The notes: generated by a model from the letters alone, not told the origin. Counted from the first letter of the stretch, positions 24,113-36,518 are shown. The stretch: DNA of 64,000 nucleotides from Campylorhamphus procurvoides (GCA_013396655.1 WBMV01008225.1:1461928-1525927), one strand, 5' to 3'. A program made the numbers and translations.

Positions 24113-26223
24113 AAAGAAAGCCTTTAGCTTATTTAAAACGTAAGTAATATTTCTTGGCTTGGCTTTTGTCTTTGTTGCTATCAGGTTTATAGCATTAGAC
24201 AAAATGAATCAGATTACTTCTCACAGCCCTGGACCTCTTTATAAAGGTCAGTGTTTAGCTATTGAAAATGTTGGAAAGAAGATACATGTGGCATTTGGTG
24301 CTATTGATCTGTTTATAATGTATTGTAGTGGCCTCCAGTGCTTTAATTTCCTTACTTGCCCACTTGTAGGGTTGCTGTCCAGGTGGGAAAGAATGCTTTA
24401 TGTCTTTCCTGAGTTCCTCTGTCCTTACCTTCTGCCTGCATTTCAACACTTGACAAAGTCTTTTTATCTTTGGACTTGGGCTTTCTGTATTCAGGAGAGT
24501 AGTTAGTCTGTAGCCCTTTTTACTTCATCTCTTATGCCTCAAAGAATTTAGCACCCTATCAGATATGTTATTATCCAGTACACACTTACTGTGAAGAGAT
24601 GAGATGCTGAAAATAATGTAAAAATTAAATATTCATTGACTTGAAGGTTAATTTGACTAGGAGTGTGTAGGAGGAGTATGCTTGCAAGCTCTATAGTAAG
24701 TAGGTTTTCAAATTACATAAGTGGCAGGCTGACTTCAGAGTTATAGCATTTCATCTGACCAACAATGGAAATGGAAATGAATATATGAAAAAAATAGTTC
24801 TTGCAAATATAATGTCTCAATTATGCTAATGGAGCAAACCAGTAGAATTCATGGAGCAAATCCATAACAATGGAGTTAATTCATATTTACATAATATACC
24901 TGGAATCAGGGTGAGGGTTCTACTGATTTGGTCCTTAGCAACTACACTTGGTGTTCCTAAATACCTGAGATCAAAGGCTGAGTTTTTGGTTGTTTAACTT
25001 CCATGGTAAAGCTGAGTGCTGGCACTAAGCATTCAAAAGTTATTCATCTTGCCTCCCATTTGGAATTTGCCCTGTGAAGTAGAAACGTGCTTTTGTGGGA
25101 AATTTAGAACAATATTCTGAATGTGAATTAAAAAGGAAAAACTTCTAAGAGTTTTGTAATACACAGAGACTCCAGACACAGGAATGGGAGTGAAAAGCAA
25201 AAAGAAATATTAAAACACAGTACCACATATTAACAGATGGATAAAAAGACTTCCATGGCAAAAAAATCTGAAAGCCCAGAGATCCAAGAGGATTAGGTAA
25301 GCCTTTCAGTTTTGGTCTCCACTGCACTGGAGACCCTAGCAAGTTAGAAATTAGGATAGAGTTAGTGATTTTCCCAGTCTGTTCTCGGGTTTGGGGGCGA
25401 TTGGTAATTGGTTTTAATTATATCATTGCTATTGGTCTAAGGGAGTTGTAATTTTTTTCCATTCCTCTGCACTATCTTTTAACATATTAACAAAATGTGG
25501 GTGGACAGAAGATTAGAAGTAGATCTTCTAATGCTGAAATGCAATGGTTACTTTCAGTTTGGAGCTCCTCCTTTCGTATATTATTCTGCCTAAGACAGAA
25601 TTTGATTTGTTTTAAAAGGACATTGCATTTTATAGGATATGCAATCTTGTTTTCATCTCACAGGCTTGTATTTTCACCACTGACATGTCAGACACACAGT
25701 GCACTCATCACTAGAAGTCACTGCTTAATTTAAAATACTGTTTTTCTTAGTATGTGCAAGGTGTTGGCTCCATTTCTCCCTAGGGATTACTGAGGGCTGT
25801 TGAATGCTTTCTCTGTACATTGCCCAGTTTTGTGATGCTCGGGTTCATTAATGGCTGATATTCTTTCACTAGATAGTTCTCTCACATTTTCCATTCTGAG
25901 TGTCCCTACACACTCTTCTGAGGCGTCCTCTAAAAAATATCTGAGCAAAAAATCAACCATTTGAAAACTATTTCTTGCTCATCATAGAAGTTCAGTCTTG
26001 TATTATGATCACTCTAAAATAAAAATTTGAGTTGAGCTCAATAAAATCTCATCTAAATTTTTTGCCAAACTGTTAACAGTGACTTTTTCTTCTGCCTTCT
26101 TTTCAGTGTCTGAATCTGTCTTGTATTCAGATATATGCCTGTGCCTTATCTCTATGTATTAACTAGACATGTAGGGCATCCTTTTGTAAGTCACTCTTTA
26201 ACAAGAATTGAGAAAGCAGAAAG

Positions 26224-26274
26224 GAATTAAAATTACAATTAACTTAAAGAATTAAAATGAAAATTAACATGAAA
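26224..26274 (+). repeat. Diverged 25-bp tandem duplication
   Basis: The unit beginning GAATTAAAATTACAATTAAC (26224-26248) is followed by a close copy beginning GAATTAAAATGAAAATTAAC (26249-26274). The copies differ at a few positions. AT-rich minisatellite-like duplication. Confidence 0.75.
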
Positions 26275-26581
26275 AGTAAATAAGCTTAACTTAAACTGGA
26301 GAAGAACTCTTCATGCTTTCATTTGCCTCAGTTGTATTGCTGTCAGGATAAAGTATAGTGATATGACTTTCCCCCATTCTTTTTAATTCTCTTTTTAATA
26401 GTGCAGGAAGACCTACTATTACATTCAGGACCTAATGTTCCTAGTCTGGAAAAAAACATGAAGAAAGCCAAGGATAACAGAAAAATGAAGGCTATTCTGA
26501 AGGGCAAAAATGAAGAGAATAATCAGTGTTTTAAGGAACTAAGTAATAAACATAAACTACAAAGTTACAAGCGCATTTAAT

Positions 26582-26862
26582 GACAGGACAGCGGGTAATG
26601 GGTTTAAACTGAAAGACTGTAGGTTTAGGTCAGATATAAGGAAGAAATTCTTCACTGTAAGGGTGGTGAAGCATTGGAAGATGTTGCCCAGAGAGCTTGT
26701 GGCTGTCCCATCCCTAGCAGTCTTTAGAGCTAGGCTGGATAGAGCTCTGAGTAACTTAGTGTAGTGTGAAAAGTGTCCCTGCTCATGACAGGGGGGCTGG
26801 AAGTAGGGGATCTTTAAAGTCCCTTCCAACGCAAACCATTCTATGAATCTGTGATTCTATGA
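26582..26862 (+). mobile_element. CR1 LINE, 5'-truncated 3' end
   Basis: Forward CR1 insertion covering the end of ORF2 and the 3' tail. Recognisable blocks in order are AATGGGTTTAAACTGAAAGA, AGATATAAGGAAGAAATTC, TTCACTGTAAGGGTGGTGA, TTGCCCAGAGAGCTTGTGG, CTGTCCCATCCCTAGCAGT, GCTAGGCTGGATAGAGCTC and CCCTTCCAACGCAAACCATT, ending in the tail ATGAATCTGTGATTCTATGA at 26862. The RT domain and everything 5' of it are absent. A minus-strand open frame of 90 codons across it is antisense and meaningless. Homology to the general avian CR1 consensus is good, with point changes throughout. Confidence 0.95.
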
Positions 26863-27019
26863 AATGGAATTAGAATGCAAGATACATTAAAATTCAAGAT
26901 ACGAGGCTTACTGTAGATATGTGAATGAACTAGCAACCTGTTTAGGGCTTTGTAAAAGAACAAAAGAGAAGAGTCATTTTCTGAAGTGACAAGCACCTCA
27001 GTAGAAACTGTCCCTCAGG

Positions 27020-27033
27020 AAAAAAAAAAAAAA
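27020..27033 (+). repeat. Poly-A run
   Basis: An A14 run following CCTCAGG. It is not preceded by recognisable retrocopy sequence, so it is treated as a homopolymer. Confidence 0.85.
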
Positions 27034-27344
27034 GTTGTGTTATTAAAGGAGGATCTGGGGGCTGTGTGAAATTGGACATGCTATCACACTGAGGCTGCTG
27101 CAGTTTCCTGTTGCAGAGGTGAGGCAAGTGTTGCTGGCAGCCTTACCAGGCTCCATTGCAAGGAGTGCATGTGCATCACGAATCTCAGTGTCCTGGCACA
27201 GCCAGGAGGGGGCTAGTTCTCACTTCAAGGAAAGTCCAAGATACATCTAGAATTAATATACAAACCTGAGAGAATACAAACACATTTATCACTTGCACTT
27301 TGAAGTCATACTCAACCTAAGTACAGAATATTATGTGATATTAT

Positions 27345-27440
27345 GCTCTTTTAAAAGATACTATATACTTTTAAAAGATACTATGTAGCATAAGATGTGC
27401 TCTTTTAAGATACTATACTATGGTCCTTTAAAAGAGCAAT
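27345..27440. repeat. Cluster of CTTTTAAAAG-core repeats
   Basis: Near-identical units recur: TGCTCTTTTAAAAGATACTA (27344-27363), a copy with ACTTTTAAAAGATACTATG (27368-27386), a shortened copy TGCTCTTTTAAGATACTAT (27398-27416) and an end copy CCTTTAAAAGAGCA in inverted sense (27425-27438). The core is itself a palindrome, so the region has both direct and inverted repeats. This could be a decayed minisatellite. Confidence 0.75.
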
Positions 27441-29084
27441 TATAACGGAGGAAACACATCAGCTTTTGCTGCTTTTGAACAGAGGTACAGCAGTAGACTG
27501 TGAAGAAAGGTTAAAACTGACACAAGTAAGGGCAACATAAATGGAAGCTCCTGTATAGCCCAGTGCCTGTTTTCCTTAGAAGGGGTATGAATAAGTGAAA
27601 TGCAGAAATGGTGCTCAAGGGAACAAGAGGACAACAGATCATGCTTTAAAGTTGGGTAAACGTGAAGGGAAAATGAGACATCATTATATTTTTAGCATCT
27701 GGTACTTTTGTGTTTTAGTTGTATTTTACTAATAGAACTTTCTCAAGCACCATTTGAAAACAGTGTAACTCCCTCTTTGCTACTTTGAGTCTCTTGGCCA
27801 CGCTATTAAAAAAGGTACATTACCTTCCTTTGGCACTGTGGTTCATTATGACACAATCAGTTCATGATAAATCCTCTGACATTGCTGCAGTATCTGCAGA
27901 CAAATGCTCTGTGATCTGTGTTCCACTGAATGAAGAGGTTAAAAAAAAAAAATTAGCTCTGTCTCTTCCACTGCCAATTATCTCAATATCAATTTATAAC
28001 AGATATTTTTTCTCCATTATAAAACATTATTGTAGAGAAGAACATTGTTATTGCATTGAAAGCTTAAAGGTTTTGTTTTTTTCCAAGTGGTGGAATAGAA
28101 TTTGAGGAACTATCTTTACCCCTGAGGTGGAGGTTGGGGATTTAATAGTTCTATTTAGAGTAAACAATGGTCCTACACATGATAGGCATAAAGGGATATG
28201 CCCCCTCAGATTCCTTGAGAGAGGGTAACAGATCCACACCAAAACTGGAATTTTCATATGTATTGCTGATAGAAATAGAACCTTGTTAGCCTGTAATTAA
28301 AACGCATTTCCTATCTGCAAGTTTCAAAAATTCCTTTCCATACCTGCAGTGAACACTCTTTTGAAGTCATATGAAAGGAAAGTTTTAGATTGATTCCAAG
28401 TTAACGTGCAAAAAATTTTGTGATGAGAAGCTAAATAATCCTAAAAAAAAAAATCACAACTCTCTTCATCACCCCAATAGAAAAGCAGAAATAAGTTTGG
28501 AAACTTCATTAAGTATTCTGTATTTGTATTTGGCTTTTCAAAACTGATCCAGCCATGATTTCCCAGACATACTGACAAACACGTACATACAATTGAAGAG
28601 ACTTTCTTCCTAAATAGTGAACAGTTCATGCTGTATAAAACTTTTGACACTCATTCAGCCCATTGTTTTTCATTGCATGCCCTTTTTGTGTTAGAAATTT
28701 AGTTGAAATTGTCTGGTTTATCATCAGTATATGAAACTGAACAAGAAAGGATTTCCTTTCTTATGGGAAGGGAAGTAGTATAGAATATAGTCTATATTAT
28801 GCATTAGCTTTGATTAGACATCAGAGATGTTCACATATATTTGTAAAGCTAGAAAGGTGAATTTTTCAAAGTATGTCGAATGACATTAAAAAGAATGATG
28901 GCACCAGTGATCAGTGAGGATATGGAAGAAATGGATGGAAAGGTTTTCATTCAATGAGAAAAAAAAAAGGTTTTTTAAAATTATTTTTATGAATCTGAGT
29001 GAGAAAAATTTTGTTCTCATCAGAGGAGGGAAAACTAAAGCAGAGATTTTTTTTCCCTGGCAAATCTCTTTTTAAATTTGTGGC

Positions 29085-29190
29085 CTGGATAAAGAAATAT
29101 GCCTTTTAAGATGTAATTAATATCTTTTATTAACATCATGCCTCAGAACAAGACAGTAATTTTGTTTAAAATTCTCTGGCAGTAGCTAAA
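29085..29190. promoter_or_regulatory. Candidate conserved non-coding element (weak)
   Basis: Non-repetitive AT-rich sequence with AGATGTAATTAATATC and TTTATTAACATC segments, a homeodomain-rich style typical of developmental enhancers. Conservation cannot be assessed here. Confidence 0.15.
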
Positions 29191-32100
29191 TTAGCATGAT
29201 TGAACTGAGAAAGGTGAAAGCCATAATTTGCACATTTTATTCAGGTAATCATTTAAATTAAAGTGATAGAGGGACTTACGTTTTCCTCTGTCACAGAATA
29301 ATGATGTGTCAGAAAAGTACATAAAACTTGAAAAGAAGTGCCTGTGAATTAACAATGTGGAGTTCTTTCCCTGAAGATAAAAAGTACTGGATATAATCCA
29401 TAGGCTACTACTGACAGAGACTGGCAACAGGTGGTAAAAAAATCCAACCTTCATATCTCTTTCATTTTCAATGATGAAATTGTCTTTAAAAGCCTTTCTG
29501 AGTTAAAGTGTAAAGAGGAACTTTCAAAGTATCTAAAAAGGGGAAATCTACAACCCCCACATTTCTTTAAAAATTATGAACTTCTATTTCAATAAACTGG
29601 AAATTAAATTTAATGTGAAATTCCAAGGTTTAGGACTTGCTATATCCCATTAGACTGATTATTTATTTAATCATTTTTGGCTTGCAGAATGCTCTTTTAA
29701 GATCTTTTTGAAATGCTTAGAAAAAGAGAATTCAAATGAAAACTAAAATGGCAATTAAAGCCAGGAATTTCTAGGGAAGGAAAACTCAGAAATTTTTATT
29801 GCTGGGGTTTTGCAGAGTTGAATAAGTCTGATTTAGACATATAATTTTTCTGTACAACAACTTTGTATCATACATAAAATGAGTGGGCCTTTACCTAAAG
29901 CTTTAAACCCCTGAAGAATTTCATACAACTATTATATCTGATTGATTTTTTTAAGCCTTATCTATTCCGCAAGGCTGGGCTTTCCTAAGCAGTGGCACCA
30001 GAAATAGATGGAGCATCTCTTTCTTCCTCTTTTTCTGCAAAATGACTCTTGTTGGGTGGCATTTTTCCCCTTTGGTAGCCAAAGTCCAGCTCCTGCCTTC
30101 TGTGCTTGTGGCATTTCAGCCATTGTTTTAAAGGATGCTATGAAATTGCCCTGCCACAGGATTAATAGCTGTCTATAAACAAATTGACTTATGCAGTGCA
30201 TCTGATGTGCTTCTTTTTGGTGACATCTCAAACATATGCATAAGTTTACCTACAGTCATTTTTTTTATAAGCTTAGTAGCTTCAGAAGTTATTTGATCTT
30301 TGAATGCACAAATGAGAGCAATGAATGCAGTCATTGGAAGAGTATTGTGGAAGCAGCATCCATAAAGTTGATAAACAAATGCATCTGGAGATAAGGTTGT
30401 TTGCAGTCAGAGACCCCCTGCTTGCTACAACAGTCTCCAGTGCTGAAATACTATTATTTAATTACCTCTTTTCAGATACAGGGCTTATTTGTACTCTGAT
30501 ATGTACATCAGTTTGTGTAATGGCAGTTGGTCTGCTCACAGGGTTTCAGGAAGCCTCTCTGTTCAAAGATGGCTTGAAATCTACAGTAAAGCAAATTTGC
30601 AGCACAATGTCATAGAATATAAAAACTTTCTCAGTAATGTCTGGAATATGTTTACTACTTTGCCAGCTAAAGGGAAAACTAACAAACAATGATTCAAACA
30701 GTAAATCTGAAGAGACTGTTGCATTACATGTCAGTGTATCTTTATCTACATATGATTCTGTATTGAGCATAACATTATTGTTGTAATTATTATCAAGCTT
30801 ATCATCAAACTTTTTTTTTTTGTCAAGAGTAATGTTAATTCTTAATAGTAAAAACTTCCTCTTATATAAGGGTATAAATTGAATGCTGTAGGTCATCAGT
30901 AAGAAGCAAAAGTCACCCCTTTACTGACAGAGTGGAGAGAGAAGAGAGAAAGGACCATGAGAACAAGATACGTGGATGGGTGGGGCAGGAGGGCGAGTCA
31001 CGCTTTACATTCTGAGAAAACTATCCTGTTTCTTTGTGGAAAGAATAGACTTCTAGTAAAAGCTACATCATCAAACCCCAATTAATAATGAGTCTTTTAT
31101 AAAGCAAATAGGAAGGAGAAGATACAGCCACAATAAAAACTAAATTATTTTGAGGATACCCAACAGCAGTTTGGTTTTTTTCATTGCACTTCCTCAGTAG
31201 AGAGGACAATTCTGTGCACTAGAATCTGGTAAGCATACTTAAAATGATACTGCTAGCAAGAAACAGACTAGATACTCTGAACCATTTTAATGTCATATGC
31301 CATTATGCAGGAAAGGATAACATGATGTAATTAAAGCAATGACAGGCAGAAAGGGAGAGGAAATTTTTACATTTCAGATTCTGGGACTTATTAATGCTGA
31401 AATAAGGAAAAAAGTACTGGGTGCCAAGGTAGGGTTTTCTTATAATATGCTTTTTTTACTTCAAGTTGAGAATTTTTCAAAACCATTTTTTTTTCCACTG
31501 AAACCATATCAACCGATTTTCACCTCACAGTAATACATAATCTCATCACTAGGGAATTCCATAATCTAATGTCACTGATCTTCCTATTGTTTAGTTGGCA
31601 GTGGCGTTTTTGGATTTCTATTATTCGTAACACTGTTGGCAGTCCTCAGTTTCCTGTTTATACAGATCAATGAAGAGCTTTGATTTGTCATCTCTCAAAC
31701 TTCAAATGTGTTTTCAAGAGCTTCTTCATTATTTCCTAGGCTTTTGCCCAGTGAACACCATGCACATTTCCACAACTGCTGCTTGGTGCCAGTTTAAAAT
31801 GAGGGAAAACAGTCAAAAAACCAGTTGAAATATGTAGTCTTATACACTGTTTGTGTGTGGCACTGAGGTTTCTGGTTTACTTGACTTTAAATTCTATGTT
31901 TTAGAAATATTTTAAAATATTATATGGAAGAATAATAATAAACAGAAAGATCATCTCCATTCTCTCAGGATTTTAATGCCTTCAGCCTTTTGTATAGCAA
32001 AAAGTCATGTTGATTCCATAACTAAGTAATGTAAGAACTTTCCCTAAATGTTAAATCCACTGAAAATACATCTAAGAATCTGAGCAAGATGAAGCTGGTA

Positions 32101-32264
32101 AAGTTTGCAGTCCAGGAATCTGGAGAATTCACTGGGTGCTTATGTTTCATTCTCAAATTCAGACACATTTCCTAATTACAAAATATGATTCAAATCTTTA
32201 GATGATATCAACTGGAAAAAGTGTAGCCTTTGTGAACTTATACAAGGCTGGAGACTTACCCTAA

Positions 32265-32480
32265 GGATGTGTCTACATCATGCCAGGCTGTGTCGTGCAG
32301 AACCGCTCAGGTTGGGAAGCAGCAGTCACATTTCTGGGGCTTTTTGTTCCACCTAGCACACCTTGCATTTGAGCAGAGCGGCCTGGCTCAGACCCCTGGC
32401 TGATGCTGTTCTGGCCTTCTAGGGCTGAATCACTTTGGATGGCACTGCGGGATGTTCTATAAACAGACATTTTCATGTTC
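32265..32480. other. GC-richer island of unknown origin
   Basis: A compositional island in AT-rich DNA with a GTGTCTACATC start near 32269 and GCCTGGCTCAGACCCCTGG near 32381. A 67-codon minus-strand frame crosses it but has no recognisable features. The GTGTCTACA word at the edge resembles the ends of some reptile non-autonomous DNA transposons, but I cannot find a matching inverted end, so I do not call one. Confidence 0.3.
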
Positions 32481-32500
32481 TGTCACAGACAACAGAACAT
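32475..32500. repeat. Inverted repeat, 9-bp arms, 8-nt loop
   Basis: ATGTTCTGT (32475-32483), loop CACAGACA, ACAGAACAT (32492-32500). The half-site TGTTCT with ACAGAAC resembles a widely spaced steroid-receptor-like pair, but the 8-nt loop is not the usual 3-nt spacing, so binding is speculative. Confidence 0.8.
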
Positions 32501-33052
32501 TTTAGAGTTTATAAAAAAACTTGTGCTGAGTCCTTTGCATTACCTGGGATGCCTTGATTAATGATACACAATTTAAGCCAGGCTAGAATGTCAGTGTTCA
32601 GCTGATCAATCTGTGAAATAGAAGATGTGGAGCAAATCTTTCACTTACGAATTACACTCACTTGTCTGAACAGCATGCAATCAGCCAGAGGGATAGCAGA
32701 GATTGTATTTTTGAATTTGAATAAGTGTTGGCTTACCTTTATATAACTGTTCCTCCCATCATCCAGAATGTCTTTCAAGTTGTTTAAGTTAACTAGAATC
32801 ACATGAAATCAATTCAATGTATGCAAAGATTTTTTCATTAGGCAAAACCACAGGCATGTCCAAAAATCTGGTTTAATTTTTTTTCCAAAATTTTTAAGTC
32901 AAATCAAAAGAGAAGGAAGCTACTGACAAATAAGCTTCTCCAACAATATTTTAGGATGGCATTTCTTAAAAAAAGATTGAATAAAATTAGCAAAGCAGAA
33001 TATTATCTAACCCTGGAACAGAAACAAAAAGAACTAAGGAGTAATCGATAAC

Positions 33053-33099
33053 TTTATATATATATGTTGTATATGTTTATATATGTGTGTGTTTACATA
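33053..33099 (+). repeat. TA/TG dinucleotide tract
   Basis: TTTATATATATATGTTGTATATG followed by TTTATATATGTGTGTG and TTTACATAT: an interrupted TA and TG microsatellite of about 47 bp. Confidence 0.85.
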
Positions 33100-33289
33100 T
33101 GGAATTAATTTTCATTAAATAATTTTTGCTGACAAATACCACAAAGATGATCTGTGGTAGCTTTGTCAGAGTGAGTCAGCTTGGTGATTAGCACTGTCAA
33201 ATATAGTGAGTACATCAGTCACACTTCCTTTCTATTGAAAATTAAGATGCCAGTTCAACAAAAGGCAAAACATGTTTTAGCAGCTTTCC

Positions 33290-33940
33290 CCTTTTAACCA
33301 TCTCAGAATAGAGCTCCTAACATGGTCAGCAGCCTCATCAGTGAGCTCATCGCTTCTCATTCTGCTGCTGCAGGCTCTGCTGTAATTAACTGTGTGGCCC
33401 ACAGCACACAGATTCACCTGGATTGAGACAGCTGTAATTCAAGCACCAGTGCTGGGAACGTGGCAAGTGTGGGCTTTGAAGGGAAACCACCAGACGTCCT
33501 GTGGACCTCTTCATTTAGCTAAAACCAGGTTATTACTTGGGCTATGCATGTGCTAGTAACTAGAACCACCTGTGCCTGTGTGCGGGCCCCAGGGGCAAGT
33601 GTCCCAACATAGCTCATGTCTACACAGCCACTATTTCCCAAAATAGAGAGGCCTGGACTTCAGTGCCAACTGGATCTATTGTTGACCTTTGCTGTCCCCA
33701 GGCTATTCCCTGGGAGAGCACTAACTGGCATTGGCTACAACTGGGCTGGGGGGCATGACCACAACTGGAGCATACGGGGCAATCACACACCAGTGCTGGG
33801 GTCCACGGGCTCATTGCCATTATGTAATGTCTGTACTCATGGCCGTGCATGGTCATACACAGTCATAGTACCCGAACGAGCTGAACTAAAGCTGTCCTAG
33901 ATGTGCGTCACCCTAACTTTCCTCAGAGGTTGAATCTAGG
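33290..33940. other. GC-richer segment, possible regulatory or old repeat
   Basis: About 650 bp with more G and C than its flanks. The left part (33290-33470) contains TGTAATTAACTG and CTGTAATTCAAG words separated by CAG-rich sequence, in the style of a conserved enhancer. The right part (33560-33940) has overlapping 78- and 94-codon frames on opposite strands at 33616-33900 with no recognisable domain. I cannot identify a transposon, but a decayed one is possible for the right part. Confidence 0.3.
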
Positions 33941-34390
33941 TACAGCCTAGAGTATGAGCAAGAAACTAGCTGAGGTGAAAAATAGTATCCACATTGGATC
34001 CTGACTGTAAACAGTATAAAATCAGTTTTTGCACTTCTCCGTCCTGCTGTGTTTGTTATACAGGAAGGGAAAGTCTAAATCATTTCTCTGTGTTTATGAA
34101 TTCCCAATGTGCATTAACATTCAGTGCAATAAACTGGAAAATGCCAAGTACTGTTTTAAATCTTCTGTTTCTAGAAATGCGGTGCCTCATATTTGGTTCT
34201 TTTCTAGCAGGCTCTATAGGCACAGAAAGAATAATGAAGACTACAGGATCCATAATATATTTAATTTAGAATTATTTTGCAAGTTTCGAAAGTAGATTTC
34301 TAAAAATCTTATAATTTTAGAGAGAGTTATTTCTGCTTTTTACTTTAGGGTAAAAGAAAGCATCTTCATATTAAGGGAATGTTTTCTCCA

Positions 34391-34444
34391 GCTTGGTTTT
34401 TTGTTGGTGTTTTTTGTTTGGTTGGTTTTGTTTGGTTTTTTTTT
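34391..34444 (+). repeat. T/G-rich low-complexity tract
   Basis: GGTTTTTTGTTGGTG followed by TTTTTTGTTTGGTTGG and TTTTGTTTGG ending in a T9 run. Same class as 24041-24112 and 54111-54237. Confidence 0.85.
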
Positions 34445-35503
34445 CCTACAAGTTAGTGGTAATATGCAATGTTTTTGGTTTATTTGAGCTGTAGAAAAGC
34501 AAACTTTTTTATTTATAGAGTTTCATAAAACGATCTGATTCATTCGACAGAAATCAATGATTTGATACAAATAATACCATGTTCTTTACCTGCATCACTG
34601 AGAACTGTTACACTGCTTACATGGGAACAGATTAGAGTTTATATGAAAAATTTCTCAGAAACCAGAGAAAAACAGAAATTTGGATATGGTGACCAGTAAC
34701 TTGACAGCAGTGAGTGGACATTGAGTAGGAAGAGCATAGAAGGAGGGAAGTTGAATGCCACCAATTCTTTGAAGCTGAGAAGCTGATAAGAAAAAAAACC
34801 CTGGCATTTTTCCCTAGGATCCCTTTGGATGCAGGCAATCACCAGTCCCAGAGGAGTGGAACATATTCACACACTATAATGTTTGCTCTGATCAGGGCTG
34901 GAAATATCAAGTTCAGATATATGATTTGAGGAGACAATGGTTACTAATATTGCACCTTCCCAGGTAGGGATAGGAACAATACTCCAGCTGAACAGAAATC
35001 ATATTGTATCATAGCATCAAGGTGCCACTGGGCTTTCATTTTCTACAATAGTGTTAAAACTCCAGCTGGGGAGAACAAACTAGCGGCCAAAGCATTAGGC
35101 ACTTCCTCTCTTATTCCCTGTTACCCAAGTTTAATGCTATTCTGTTCGCTAGTTCCTTTTTGCATCCATACTGCCAAATTCTTCTGCTAAGGTTATGCCT
35201 ACCAGAGCACATTTAGTGCAGTCAGTGCAGTTTCTCAGGCTTGACAGCAGGCTAACTGAGTCAGTCTGAATTATCACAAAAATAACATGACAGAGTTGAG
35301 GAAAAGTGAAAGTTCAGAAATGCTACAGCTGTTTTCTAGAAGAGGCAGATATAATTTCTTCTAATAAGCTATAATAACTTTGTCCACCAGTCCTCTGCTG
35401 TCTTTACTTCTGCATTATTCAAATAGCCAAGATTTGTGATAGAGACAGGTAGTAAATTTGGATACTCTCATCCAATGTGGGTTTTGTCTCACCAGTATGA
35501 TTT

Positions 35504-35517
35504 AAAAAAAAAAAAAA
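35504..35517 (+). repeat. Poly-A run
   Basis: A14 homopolymer with no recognisable retrocopy upstream. Confidence 0.85.
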
Positions 35518-36102
35518 CATTGTCAAGTTTTAATTTCTGTATATTACCAAGTGCTTTGCAGAATCTGAAGCCTCACGCACAGAGGCACTCATACATATGA
35601 ACTGCCACTCCAGACACTCATGAACTGGTAGGCTTTTCTCTTTCAAGGTATTGGAAAGGATTACATCCCAAGAATACAAATACTGAGAACTGCAAAGTGT
35701 TTCTGAAGCATCAGAGCATTTTTGCATTGCTTCTGCTAATGGCACAACCCAAAGACCACTGAAGTGGGAGGGAGAAGCAAGTAAAGCAGAGGTTCTCGGG
35801 GCTAAGCCACAGATATGAACACATTATAATCCGATTTATCATGTTTAGCAAAAACATTCGTTTTCCACATTAGCAGCACTGACTGACCAGTATGCAGGGC
35901 CTGGAGAACTATTTACATTACATCAACCACAATTGCTAAAAACCTTTGGAAATGTACTGCAGTACTTTTCTCTAATGTCAGTAAATGCTTGAGAATAGGT
36001 GACCCAGATATCAAAGATAATTTGAGCGTGTCACTCACATACTAGTCCACACAATTATGCCAGAAGCCAAACACCTTTGAAGGTTTTCAATTTAGAGCAA
36101 TT

Positions 36103-36131
36103 TAAATATACCCAGTGCCTGGGTATATTTA
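36103..36131. repeat. Perfect hairpin, 13-bp arms, 3-nt loop
   Basis: TAAATATACCCAG (36103-36115), loop TGC, CTGGGTATATTTA (36119-36131). This is the strongest tight stem-loop in the window. The short loop makes it likely to extrude in DNA or fold in any transcript. It is too short for a microRNA precursor by itself. Confidence 0.93.
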
Positions 36132-36310
36132 TATAACACTGTCTAAACTACATTGAAATTGAAAAAACAACGAAAGTGCCTGGGAAAAAAAGAGCTTCCT
36201 ATGAATAAAGGATAGAATTATCTAAAGAACCCAGGTCAGGCTAAACTCTAAGTTATAGTTAACATGCTGATTGCTTGGCATAATAGGGTAGCCATGCCAA
36301 GAAATATCTG

Positions 36311-36335
36311 ATAAGTGATAGCCACTTATAAGTGG
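36311..36335. repeat. Overlapping hairpin and 14-bp palindrome
   Basis: CCACTTATAAGTGG (36322-36335) is a perfect palindrome. Its left half also pairs with ATAAGTG at 36311-36317, so two alternative stems compete for the same bases. Confidence 0.85.
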
Positions 36336-36496
36336 ATTAAGAATGTATGTGTAATATGTAGTGATGAGAATTTACACTTAAAAACAAAATTATCCTTGTG
36401 AAATTTGCAGGCTGTCCAAACACACGTTGCTCCAAAATCATGTGAACAGTGAGTCACTTAAAGGACAAAACCCATATATTATCAACAATCCTAGGC

Positions 36497-36518
36497 AAAA
36501 AAAAAAAAAAAAAAAAAG
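36497..36518 (+). repeat. A22 homopolymer
   Basis: The longest A run in the window, between CTAGGC and GGTCC. The upstream sequence is not recognisable as a retrocopy and there is no polyadenylation signal at a fitting distance. Confidence 0.85.

Larger units (their letters stand above)
21551..26581. other. AT-rich non-coding DNA
   Basis: No supported gene. The listed local repeats are the inverted repeat 22746-22766, the TTTG arrays at 23107 and 24041 and the duplication at 26224. The 115-codon forward frame at 24159-24506 has no family resemblance and follows directly on a T/G-rich tract, so I do not call it. Confidence 0.6.

Noticed and set aside
26557..26829. 90-codon reverse open frame
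   Set aside because: Antisense of the CR1 tail at 26582-26862.
36497..36518. A22 run as the tail of a processed pseudogene
   Set aside because: No gene-like sequence or polyadenylation signal upstream and no target-site duplication seen.
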